DNA of 64,000 nucleotides, taken from contig NZ_BMMV01000010.1 in assembly GCF_014646115.1 (NCBI RefSeq), forward strand, positions 1-64,000, given 5' to 3'. Positions 40,552 through 48,565 of the stretch are shown here, piece after piece. How positions within the stretch are numbered: position 1 is the first letter of the stretch; the number at the start of each line of letters is the position of its first letter. The stretch is from Streptomyces camponoticapitis. GTDB taxonomy: Bacteria; Actinomycetota; Actinomycetes; Streptomycetales; Streptomycetaceae. The notes under the pieces are model-generated. The model made no database searches and was not told where the DNA came from. It saw only the letters and a program-made list of their open reading frames with translations. Made by a program: the position numbers and the translations under genes.

Positions 40552-41532
40552 TCAGCCGCGGCCGAGCCCCGGCAGCGTGCGCAGGAAGCGCAGTTGCTCC
40601 CGATCCTGGAAGTGGCCGCCGCCCTCGTGGCGGTTCCACGGCCAGACGCGGATGTCCTTCGGTCCCGACCAGTGGTTGTAGGCCGCGAACACCGTCGACG
40701 GCGGGCAGATGTCGTCCATCAGAGCCGCCGAGAACAGCGCGGGGGCGCCCGCGCGCGCCGCGAAGTTGACCCCGTCGAAATAGGACAGCGTCGTGAACAC
40801 CCGCTCGGCCGACTCCCGGTGGGTACGCAGATACGTCCAGATCTCCCGGTACGCGTTGCCCTCCACCATCTGGAGCGCGCGCCGGTAGTGGCACAGCGAG
40901 GGCTGGTTGACCAGGGCGGCGCTCACCCCGTCGGTCAGCGCCGACGCGGCCAGCGCGATGCCGCCGCCCTGGCTGCCGCCCGCGATGACGATCCGCGCCG
41001 GGTCGACCGACGGATGCGCGCGGGCGGCGTCGACGGCCCGCACCGCGTCGGTGAACACCCGCCGGTAGTAGTAGTCCGCCGGATTCTCGATGCCCCGGGT
41101 GACCATGCCCGGGGACGACGCGCCGCCGCTGCCGTGCGGGTCGCCCGTCGCGCCCGGCTGGAGGGAGCCGCCCTGGCCGCGGGTGTCCATCAGCAGATGC
41201 GCGTATCCGGCGGACGGCCAGGTCAGCCACTCGTACGGAAAGCCGCGCCCGCCGCCGTAACCGAGGAAACCCACCACGCACGGCAGCGGCCCGGTGGCGG
41301 ACGCGGGCACCAGCAGCCAGCCGGCCACCAGGTCGCCGCCGAAGCCCGGGAAGCTCACGTCGTACACGTCCACCTCGGTCAGACAGGCGTCGTACGGCGT
41401 GAAGACGGGAGGTCGGTCGTGGCCCCGCGCCTCGGTGAGCGTCCCGGCCCAGAAGGCGTCGAAGTCCGACGGCTCCTCCCGGTCGGGGAGGTAGCCGCGC
41501 AGCTCCTCCAGGGGCAGGTCCATCAGCGGCAT
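40552..41532 (-). CDS. CE7 acetyl xylan esterase / cephalosporin-C deacetylase
   Basis: A 326-residue alpha/beta hydrolase of carbohydrate esterase family 7. Nucleophile serine is in AGGSQGGGIAL (about 185-195), acid in FSAALMDDICPPST (about 270), histidine in WNRHEGGGHFQ (about 302). The oxyanion and multimer signature (GYGGGRG, MDTRGQGG) is present. No signal peptide, so it deacetylates imported acetylated oligosaccharides in the cytoplasm. It follows the debranching-type gene and shares its direction. Confidence 0.92.
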   Translation of the reverse strand: MPLMDLPLEELRGYLPDREEPSDFDAFWAGTLTEARGHDRPPVFTPYDACLTEVDVYDVSFPGFGGDLVAGWLLVPASATGPLPCVVGFLGYGGGRGFPYEWLTWPSAGYAHLLMDTRGQGGSLQPGATGDPHGSGGASSPGMVTRGIENPADYYYRRVFTDAVRAVDAARAHPSVDPARIVIAGGSQGGGIALAASALTDGVSAALVNQPSLCHYRRALQMVEGNAYREIWTYLRTHRESAERVFTTLSYFDGVNFAARAGAPALFSAALMDDICPPSTVFAAYNHWSGPKDIRVWPWNRHEGGGHFQDREQLRFLRTLPGLGRG

Positions 41533-41577
41533 GGCGGGGTTCCTTGTCGTGGCGGCGCGGGGAGCCGCGGAACGGCT

Positions 41578-43692
41578 TCAGGCGCGGTCGGCGCCGTGCA
41601 CGGTCAGCGTGTCCGGAGCCTCCACCCGGACCTGACCCGTCGCGTCGACCCGTACGGCCAGGGGCGCGCCCGCCACCCGCAGACCGGTCAGAGTCAGCGG
41701 ACCCATGCTCCCGGCGGCGCCGGGCGAGACGCGCAGCGTGCCTCCGGGCACATCGGCCTCCAGCCCGAGCGCGGCCTGGAGCAGGGCGACCGCGGACGCC
41801 GCCGACCAGGCCTGCGGACGGCACGACGCCGGATACGGGGCGGGCACGCTGTCGGCGGCCGAGCCGTGGCCGGCGAACAGCTCGGGCAGCCGGCCCTCGA
41901 ACGCCGTGGACGCGGCGACCAGACCGTCGGCGAGCGACGCGGCCTCCGCCGGGAAGCCCGCCCGGACCAGGCCGTGCACCGCGATGGCGGTGTCGTGCGG
42001 CCAGATCGACCCGATGTGATAGCCGAAGGGGTTGAAACCGGTGGATTCCGTGCTCAACGTACGCAGTCCGAAACCCGAGTTGAGTTCGGGCCCGGCCAGC
42101 CGGGCCGCCAGCAGCGCGCTCTCCTCCTCGTCCAGGAGGCCGGTGCCCAGCAGATGCCCGAAGCCCGAAGTGACCGAGTCCACCGGGCGTTTGGCGGCGT
42201 CCAGTGCCACGGCCGGATAGCGGCCCGTCTCGTCCTCGACCCAGAAGCTCTCCCGGAAGCGGCGCTTGAGCCTGCCCGCCCACTCCTCCCAGCGCTCCGC
42301 ACCGGGCCGGCCGAACGCGCGCAGCAGCGCCGCGCCGCCCATGGCCGCCTCGTAGCCGTACGCCTGGACCTCGCACAGCGCGATCGGGGCCTCGGCGAGC
42401 CGGCCGTCGCGCCAGCGGATGGCGTCGCCCGAGTCCTTCCAGCCCTGGTTGGCGAGCCCGAGGCCCGAGACGTCGATGTACTCCAGCAGGCCGTCGCCGT
42501 CCGCGTCGCCGTACGCCGCCAGCCACTCCAGGGCCGCCTCGGCGTGCGGCAGGAGGTCGCGCACCTGCTCGGGGTCCATGCCCCAGCGCCAGGCGTCGTG
42601 CAGCAGGATCACCCAGAGCGGGGTGGCGTCGACCGTGCCGTAGTACACCGGAGGCAGGGACGCGCCCTCGTTGAGCAGACGGCTCTCGCGGCGCACCTCG
42701 TGCAGGATCTTGCCGGGCTGCTCGTCGGTGCGCGCGTCGGTGGTGGTGCCCTGGCGGCGGGCAAGAGTGCGGAGGGTGCCCGCCGCCAGGTCGCTGCCGA
42801 GCGGCAGCAGCATGCGTGCCGCCCACAGCGAGTCACGGCCGAACAGGGTCAGGAACCAGGGCGACCCCGCGGCCAGGAACTGGTCCTCCGGGTGTTCGGG
42901 ATCGGACAGCAGCAGCCGCTCCAGATCGCCGACGGACCGGGCGAAGAACTGGTCCATGCGGTGATCGGCGCTGCGCAGCCCGGTGGGCGACCACGGCACG
43001 GCGTCGCGCGCCACGGCCGGGAAGCGGAGGGGTTCGTCATCGCTGACGGTGCACTCCAGAGTCGTACGCCACGACTCGCGCGGCGCCAGTGCCACCTCGA
43101 ACCGGAACTCCCCCGCGGCCGCGTCGATCCGGGGGGAGCCGGAGGAGGCGCGCAGCCGGACACCGATCCCGTCCCTGCGCCACACGAGCGCGCCGTCCTC
43201 GGCATCGGCGGGCAGCGGGTCCGAGCGGCGGCCGGACTTGACGTCGTTCATGCTGACCAGGTCGCTGGCGGCGCCGACCACGACCTCCAGCCGTATCTCC
43301 TTCACGCCCGCGTTCGCGATCTCCAACTCCTCGCGCAGCACGCCCGGTTCGACCGAGCGCACACGGTGCAGCGTGACGGCCGGATCGGCGGTGTGCTCGC
43401 CGATGCCGCGCAGGACGGAGCGGAAGGCCGTCCTGTCGGCGGAGGCGAGGGTGTTGCTCACAGGGAGGACCGGCACTCCCTCGGCCCGGACGGAGAGGCC
43501 GGAGAGGAGCCGGCGGTCGCCGTGGAAGAACCCGTCGGCCCCGCCCGCGATGTCGCCGGCCGGGCGGGACAGCACCAGGCTGGGCGCGTAGAGCGTCGTG
43601 CAGACGTCGTGCAGGAAGGGCTGCAGGCCCTCGGTGACGACGTCCCCGGGGGGATGGTGACCGGCGGGGTTTCCCTGGACGACCGTGTTCAC
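41578..43692 (-). CDS. glycogen-debranching-type amylo-alpha-1,6-glucosidase family protein
   Basis: A 704-residue cytoplasmic enzyme. The N-terminal beta domain of debranching proteins (about 20-225; SLVLSRPAGDIAGGADGFFHGDRRLLS in pieces) is followed by an alpha/alpha-barrel (about 260-630) with GRDSLWAARMLLP, YIDVSGLGLANQGWKDSGDAI (in pieces), GYHIGSIWPHDTAI and acidic residues consistent with GH15/GH63-like hydrolases. It probably trims imported alpha-glucan or related oligosaccharides. GTG/ATG start at 43692 faces an operator pair in the divergent LacI gap. Confidence 0.85.
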   Translation of the reverse strand: MNTVVQGNPAGHHPPGDVVTEGLQPFLHDVCTTLYAPSLVLSRPAGDIAGGADGFFHGDRRLLSGLSVRAEGVPVLPVSNTLASADRTAFRSVLRGIGEHTADPAVTLHRVRSVEPGVLREELEIANAGVKEIRLEVVVGAASDLVSMNDVKSGRRSDPLPADAEDGALVWRRDGIGVRLRASSGSPRIDAAAGEFRFEVALAPRESWRTTLECTVSDDEPLRFPAVARDAVPWSPTGLRSADHRMDQFFARSVGDLERLLLSDPEHPEDQFLAAGSPWFLTLFGRDSLWAARMLLPLGSDLAAGTLRTLARRQGTTTDARTDEQPGKILHEVRRESRLLNEGASLPPVYYGTVDATPLWVILLHDAWRWGMDPEQVRDLLPHAEAALEWLAAYGDADGDGLLEYIDVSGLGLANQGWKDSGDAIRWRDGRLAEAPIALCEVQAYGYEAAMGGAALLRAFGRPGAERWEEWAGRLKRRFRESFWVEDETGRYPAVALDAAKRPVDSVTSGFGHLLGTGLLDEEESALLAARLAGPELNSGFGLRTLSTESTGFNPFGYHIGSIWPHDTAIAVHGLVRAGFPAEAASLADGLVAASTAFEGRLPELFAGHGSAADSVPAPYPASCRPQAWSAASAVALLQAALGLEADVPGGTLRVSPGAAGSMGPLTLTGLRVAGAPLAVRVDATGQVRVEAPDTLTVHGADRA

Positions 43693-43712
43693 TGTGTGGC
43701 GCCTCTCGTGAT

Positions 43713-43779
43713 TTGGATCGATCTAAAATCACCTTAACCCTTGCCAACCTGCCGTGGGAAAGAGTTTTATCGATCCATT
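43713..43779. promoter_or_regulatory. operator pair for the second LacI regulator
   Basis: TTGGATCGATCTAA (43713-43726) is a near-palindrome centred on CG, and TTTATCGATCCAT (43767-43779) is an inverted partial copy sharing TGGATCGAT. The two centres are about 53 bp apart, close to five helical turns, between the divergent debranching and LacI genes. Confidence 0.6.
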
Positions 43780-43833
43780 GCAGATGCGGCGCCGCATTTC
43801 GAGCGGTCGCCGTGCGTGGAACGGAGGCCGTTG

Positions 43834-44883
43834 GTGGCACGTACGACGTCGGCAGGCGGGCGCAAGGGAGGGCCGGTCACCCTGGCTCTCGTGGCCCAGA
43901 GGGCAGGGGTGTCCACGCAGACGGTCTCCAACGCGCTGAACTCGCCCGAACTCCTCGCGCCCGGAACCCTCAAGCGGGTCCGCGAGGCGCTTGACGAGCT
44001 GGACTACCGGCCCCACCGCGCCGCGCGCTCACTGCGCACACGCTCCAGCAGACTGATCGGATACGGCGTCCAGCCCACGCCGCCCGGTCTGTCGACGCCC
44101 GTGTCCGACCACTTCCTGCACGCGCTGTCGGACTCGGCGGACCAGGCCGGCTACCGCATCCTGCTCTTCGCCGCGCTCCTCGGCGCGGACGACGAGGCCG
44201 AACGCTACGACGAACTGCTCCGGGAGCACTCCGTCGACGGGTTCGTCCTCAACAACACCTACCGCGGCGACAAGCGGCCCGGCTGGCTGCACAAGAAGGG
44301 GGTTCCGTTCGTCGCGTTCGGCCGCTGGTCTGCGAAGGACACCGGCGACTGGGTGGACGTGGACGGAGCGCACGGCACCGCCGCCGCCGTCGACCACCTG
44401 GTGGCCGCCGGGCACCGGAAGATCGCCTTCCTGGGCTGGCCGCGCGGCTCGGGCGTCGGTGACGACCGGGCCGGCGGCTGGCGCGAGGCGATGCGCCGGC
44501 ACCATCTGCCCGTACGCGACCTGCGGGTGTCGTCCGTGGACGAGGTGGACGCCGCCCGCAGCGCGGTCGCCCGCGTCGTGGGCCGCGCCACCGCGGTGGT
44601 GGCGGCGAGCGACACCCTGGCGCTCGGCTGCTACCGCGCGCTGCGGGACGCCGGGCTCAGTCCGGGGCGTGACGTGGCGGTCGTCGGCTTCGACGACTCG
44701 CCCGCCGCCCGGCTCCTCTCGCCGAGTCTCAGCAGCGTTCGCCAGCCGCTGGACGAGGTCGGCCGGGCCTGCACGCGGATCCTGATGGACCGCATCAAGG
44801 ACCCGGCCGCCGCACCCGAGCGCGTGCTGCTGGCGCCCGAACTGATCGTCAGGGAGAGCTCGTCGGCCGAGCACCGGCCCTGA
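43834..44883 (+). CDS. LacI-family regulator of the oligosaccharide uptake locus
   Basis: A 349-residue LacI/GalR protein. HTH VTLALVAQRAGVSTQTVSNAL (in pieces, residues 14-34) and hinge are followed by the sugar-sensing domain (about 70-340; GYRILLFAALLG, VDVDGAHGTAAAVDHL, VGFDDSPAARLLSPSLSSV). GTG at 43834 has GGAGG 6 bases upstream. It lies between the debranching gene (divergent) and the transporter operon (same direction) and should control both. Sequence of the two operators differs from the AGAAAGCGCTTTCT class, so the two LacI regulators are separate circuits. Confidence 0.88.
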   Translation: MARTTSAGGRKGGPVTLALVAQRAGVSTQTVSNALNSPELLAPGTLKRVREALDELDYRPHRAARSLRTRSSRLIGYGVQPTPPGLSTPVSDHFLHALSDSADQAGYRILLFAALLGADDEAERYDELLREHSVDGFVLNNTYRGDKRPGWLHKKGVPFVAFGRWSAKDTGDWVDVDGAHGTAAAVDHLVAAGHRKIAFLGWPRGSGVGDDRAGGWREAMRRHHLPVRDLRVSSVDEVDAARSAVARVVGRATAVVAASDTLALGCYRALRDAGLSPGRDVAVVGFDDSPAARLLSPSLSSVRQPLDEVGRACTRILMDRIKDPAAAPERVLLAPELIVRESSSAEHRP

Positions 44884-44993
44884 CCCCGCGTCCCCGATCC
44901 CCGCCCCCCGCACCGATCCACCCCCCGCGCCGCCCCCGTCCCCGAAGACCCCGACAGCACGTCCCCGACAGCGACAGCTGGAGAGAGAAGCAG
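44884..44993 (+). promoter_or_regulatory. C-rich, G-poor leader before the sugar-binding protein gene
   Basis: 110 bp in which the first 75 are mostly C with runs of CCCC and few G, then AGCTGGAGAGAGAAG as ribosome site. Such C>G, unstructured RNA is the composition Rho favours. It may attenuate read-through from lacI into the transporter genes. No hairpin or promoter is evident. Confidence 0.35.
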
Positions 44994-46235
44994 ATGAAGA
45001 AGAACAGAGCCGCGACCGCCGCCGCAGTGTGCGGCGCGCTCCTCATAGCCGGATGTTCGTCCGACTTCGGCAGCGACAGCGGCGCCGAACAGGACAGCTC
45101 CGAGAAGCAGAAGCTGACCGTGATGATCGGCTCCTCCGGCGACGCCGAGACGAACGCGGTCAAGGCCGCGGCCGCCGCCTGGGCGAAGAAGACCGGCAAC
45201 ACCGTCACGGTCGTACCGGCGCAGAACCTCGACCAGCAGCTCGGCCAGTCGCTGGCCGGCGGCAAGCCGCCGGACGTCTTCTACGTCGGCTCGTCGGTCT
45301 TCGCCAACTACGCCAAGGGCAACTCCCTGTACGCGTACGGTGACAAGCTCACCGACAAGGACGACTTCTCCGCCACGCTGCGCAACTCCTTCAGCTACGA
45401 GGACAAGTTCGTCTGCGCGCCCAAGGACAGCTCCACCCTCGGTCTGGCGATCAACACCAAGATGTGGAAGGCCGCCGGACTCACCGAGGCCGACTACCCC
45501 AAGAGCTGGGACGATCTGACGAAGGTCGCGAAGGAGCTCACCACCGACAAGGTCAGCGGCCTCGTCGTCAACAGCTCGTACAACCAGCTCGGCCCCTTCC
45601 TCAAGCAGGCCGGCGGCTGGATCACCAACGCCGACCAGACCGAGATCACGGCCGACAGCCCCGAGAACGTCGAGGCGCTGACGTACGTCAAGAAGCTGCT
45701 CAACGACGGTGTGCTCACCTACCCCAAGCAGGTCGACGCGGGCTGGGGCGGCGAGGCGTTCGGCGCGCAGAAGGCCGCCATGACCATCGAGGGCAACTGG
45801 CTGACCGGCGCGATGACCAACGACTACCCGGACGTCGACTACACGGTCGTTCCGCTGCCCAAGGGCCCGGCCGACCAGGGCACGCTCTCCTTCAGCACCT
45901 GCTGGGGTGTCGCCAACAAGAGCTCCCACCGGGACGCGGCCGTCTCGCTCGTCGAGGCCTTCACCACCGCCGAGCAGCAGGTGACGTTCGCCGACGCGTA
46001 CGGCGTGATGCCCTCGCGCACCAGCGCACTGGCGACGTACGAGAAGCGGCACCCGCAGGACAAGGCGTTCGTGGACGGCTCCGCCTACGCGCAGGGCCCG
46101 GTCACACTGCCTGGCTTCACCAAGGTGCTGGAGCAGTTCGACACGGACCTGGCGGGGCTGGCGAAGGCCGACCCCAGGAAGATCCTCGGCGACCTGCAGA
46201 CCAACGGTGAACAGGTCCTCAAGAGCAACGGCTGA
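44994..46235 (+). CDS. sugar ABC transporter substrate-binding lipoprotein (MalE type)
   Basis: A 413-residue exported lipoprotein. Lipobox LLIAGCSS puts the lipidated cysteine at about position 20. The mature protein follows the family-1 sugar-binding fold (GKPPDVFYVGSSVFANYAKG in parts, AMTIEGNWLTGAM, WGVANKSSHRDAAVSLVEAF). ATG at 44994 has GGAGAGAGAAG upstream. First of three transporter genes. Confidence 0.92.
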   Translation: MKKNRAATAAAVCGALLIAGCSSDFGSDSGAEQDSSEKQKLTVMIGSSGDAETNAVKAAAAAWAKKTGNTVTVVPAQNLDQQLGQSLAGGKPPDVFYVGSSVFANYAKGNSLYAYGDKLTDKDDFSATLRNSFSYEDKFVCAPKDSSTLGLAINTKMWKAAGLTEADYPKSWDDLTKVAKELTTDKVSGLVVNSSYNQLGPFLKQAGGWITNADQTEITADSPENVEALTYVKKLLNDGVLTYPKQVDAGWGGEAFGAQKAAMTIEGNWLTGAMTNDYPDVDYTVVPLPKGPADQGTLSFSTCWGVANKSSHRDAAVSLVEAFTTAEQQVTFADAYGVMPSRTSALATYEKRHPQDKAFVDGSAYAQGPVTLPGFTKVLEQFDTDLAGLAKADPRKILGDLQTNGEQVLKSNG

Positions 46236-46310
46236 CGGGCAGGCCCCACCGTGTACGACACCCGCCGGGGCGCACGGTCCCCGGCGGGTGCAGGAGGAGA
46301 GAGAAAGCGC

Positions 46311-47489
46311 ATGAGTCAGTACGGCAGCGGCAGCGGTTCTGTCGCGGCGCCGCCCGCCCCGGCCGGAGGCGACGGAAGTACCGGGGCCGGGGGCCGGCGC
46401 CGGCCCCGCCGCGGCTCCGCGTCCGGCATCAAGGGCCGGCAGGGGCTGTGGGGCTGGCTCTTCGTGAGCCCGATGGTGCTGGTCCTCGGACTGTTCCTGC
46501 TGCTGCCCATCGGGATGGCCCTGTGGGTCAGCCTGCTGAACTGGGACGGGCAGTCCAACCCCTTCACCGGCGCCGCCGACTTCGTCGGGACCGACAACTA
46601 CTCCAACGTTCTGGCCACCGACGGCCTCGACCGCACGCTGTTCATGACCTCGGTCCGCAACAACCTCTACTTCGTCCTGCTGGCCGTACCGCTCCAGACG
46701 ATCCTCGCCCTCGCGCTCGCCGTGGCCGTCAACAGCCGCCGGGTCAAGGGCAAGAGCCTCTTCCGGACGATCTTCTACTTCCCCTCGGTGACCAGCTCCA
46801 TCGCCATCTCCACGGTCTTCCTCTTCCTGTTCCAGGGCAGCGGCGCCGTCAACGCGCTGCTGAAGTGGGTCGGCATCACCGGACCCAAGTGGTTCACCGA
46901 CGCCAACGGCCTCGTCTGGACGATCCTCGGCGGCCTCGGCATCGTCGATCCCGACAAGCCGACCGCGGCGCTCGCGTCCAACGGCTTCCTCGGACTCTCC
47001 TGGTGGGACTGGCTGTCCGGCCCGTCCATCGCGATGTGCACCGTCATCATGCTGATCGTCTGGACGTCGTCCGGCACCTACATGCTGATCTTCCTCGCCG
47101 CGCTGCAGGACGTGCCCGCCGAGCTGGAGGAGGCCGCCCTGCTGGACGGCGCCAACCGCTGGCAGTCGTTCCGCAACGTCACCATCCCCGCGCTCCGGCC
47201 GGTGATCTTCCTGGTGGTCACGCTCGGCCTGATCGGCAGCTGGCAGATCTTCGACGCCGTGTACGTGATGAGCCAGGGCGCCCCGGGCAACACCACCCTC
47301 ACCCCCGCCTTCCTCTCCTACACCGCGGGATTCGGGGACTCCGAATACGGCCGCGCCGCGGCCATCGCCTTCATCCTGCTGGCGATCATCATGGTGATGA
47401 CCCTGATCCAGCGTGTGCTGCTGCGCGACCGCGACAAGCCGGTCCGGGCCGGCAGGCGCTTCGGGGCCGTACGCCGGAGGGCTTCATGA
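46311..47489 (+). CDS. sugar ABC transporter permease (MalF type)
   Basis: A 392-residue inner-membrane permease. A charged, disordered N-terminus (1-45) precedes about six TM helices; the permease EAA loop is EEAALLDGANRWQSFRNVT (in parts). LFLLLPIGMALWVSLLNWDG is the first helix, ENVALMTSVRN-like periplasmic segments separate the rest. ATG at 46311 follows a purine-rich GAGGAGAGAG. Ends with ATGA overlapping the next permease. Confidence 0.92.
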   Translation: MSQYGSGSGSVAAPPAPAGGDGSTGAGGRRRPRRGSASGIKGRQGLWGWLFVSPMVLVLGLFLLLPIGMALWVSLLNWDGQSNPFTGAADFVGTDNYSNVLATDGLDRTLFMTSVRNNLYFVLLAVPLQTILALALAVAVNSRRVKGKSLFRTIFYFPSVTSSIAISTVFLFLFQGSGAVNALLKWVGITGPKWFTDANGLVWTILGGLGIVDPDKPTAALASNGFLGLSWWDWLSGPSIAMCTVIMLIVWTSSGTYMLIFLAALQDVPAELEEAALLDGANRWQSFRNVTIPALRPVIFLVVTLGLIGSWQIFDAVYVMSQGAPGNTTLTPAFLSYTAGFGDSEYGRAAAIAFILLAIIMVMTLIQRVLLRDRDKPVRAGRRFGAVRRRAS

Positions 47490-48451
47490 GTACGCCGCCG
47501 ACCATGCCGACCCCGACGAGCCGGGCGAAGCCGACGAACCCCGGGACCTGGGCGCCGCGGGCCACCAGCAGCTCTCCCGCGGGGCCGCGCCCCCCGCGGG
47601 GCGCCGGCCGGCGGATCCTGCTCGTCGCGCTCTATCTGCTGCTCACGGGCGTCGGGCTGCTGTATCTGCTCCCCTTCGCCATCCAGATCGTGACGTCGTT
47701 CAAGACCGACCCGGACGCGGCCGCCAATCCGCTGTCCCTGCTGCCGAACCCGTTCTCGCTGGAGTCCTACCGGCGGCTGTTCGGACTCGGGAACGCCGCG
47801 GACGCCGTGCCGTTCAGCACCTGGCTGGGCAACTCGGTCCTCGTCACCCTCTTCATCACCGCGGGACGGGTCTTCTTCGACTCGCTGGCCGGTTACGCGC
47901 TGGCCCGGCTCGACTTCCGCGGACGCAACCTGCTCTTCAACGGGCTGCTGACGGTGATGTCGGTCCCCGGCGTGGTGCTGCTGATCCCGAAGTTCCTCGT
48001 CCTCAACCAACTGGGCATCTTCGACACGTACGCCGGGATGATCGTCCCCCTGCTGGTTGACGCGGCCGGGGTGTTCATCATGCGGCAGTTCTTCCTCTCC
48101 ATCCCCAGGGAGGTGGAGGAGGCGGCCCGGATCGACGGGGCCGGTGTCTTCCGCACCTTCTGGTCGGTGGTGCTGCCGATGGCCAAGCCCGCCCTGATCA
48201 CCCTGACGATCCTGTCGTTCCAGGGATCGTGGAACGAGTTCACACACTTCCTGGTCGCGACCCAGTCTCCGCAGTACCAGACGCTGACGACCGGCCTCGC
48301 GTCCTTCGTCTCCGGCAGCCTCAGCAGCGGGACGCAGTATCCGCTCAAGCTGACCGCGGCCCTGCTGGCGACCATCCCGGTGGCCGTCCTCTTCTTCGCC
48401 TTCCAGCGTCACTTCGTACGGAGTGCGAACTCGGGGGCGGTCAAGGAGTAG
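47486..48451 (+). CDS. sugar ABC transporter permease (MalG type)
   Basis: A 321-residue permease with six TM helices, EAA loop REVEEAARIDGAGVFRTFW (in parts, about 212-230) and the family C-terminus ending in a large helix (LTAALLATIPVAVLFFAFQRHF). Starts within the previous stop codon (ATGA). No ATPase gene is in the operon; as in other Streptomyces sugar systems an MsiK-like shared ATPase encoded elsewhere is expected. Confidence 0.92.
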   Translation: MSTPPTMPTPTSRAKPTNPGTWAPRATSSSPAGPRPPRGAGRRILLVALYLLLTGVGLLYLLPFAIQIVTSFKTDPDAAANPLSLLPNPFSLESYRRLFGLGNAADAVPFSTWLGNSVLVTLFITAGRVFFDSLAGYALARLDFRGRNLLFNGLLTVMSVPGVVLLIPKFLVLNQLGIFDTYAGMIVPLLVDAAGVFIMRQFFLSIPREVEEAARIDGAGVFRTFWSVVLPMAKPALITLTILSFQGSWNEFTHFLVATQSPQYQTLTTGLASFVSGSLSSGTQYPLKLTAALLATIPVAVLFFAFQRHFVRSANSGAVKE

Positions 48452-48565
48452 GCCGGGGGAGCGCGCAGGCGGCGGAGAAGGGTGCCGGGGGCCGAGAAGG
48501 GTATCGGCTTGGACAAACTTCGCGGACCGCCTGCGGCCGGGTGAGAGGGCTGGTCAGAATATGGC

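Noticed and set aside
41578..43692. Assigning the debranching-type enzyme as TreX/GlgX
   Set aside because: It lacks the GH13 motifs expected for GlgX. The GDE-type N-terminal domain and helical barrel fit better, so only a family-level name is given.
39781..43737. A plus-strand frame of about 1318 codons across the XRE, CE7 and debranching genes
   Set aside because: It spans three well-supported minus-strand genes and has a biased, domain-free translation.
46300..46310. AGAAAGCGC before the MalF-type gene as another LacI site
   Set aside because: Only half of the palindrome is present and it is part of the purine-rich ribosome-binding region.
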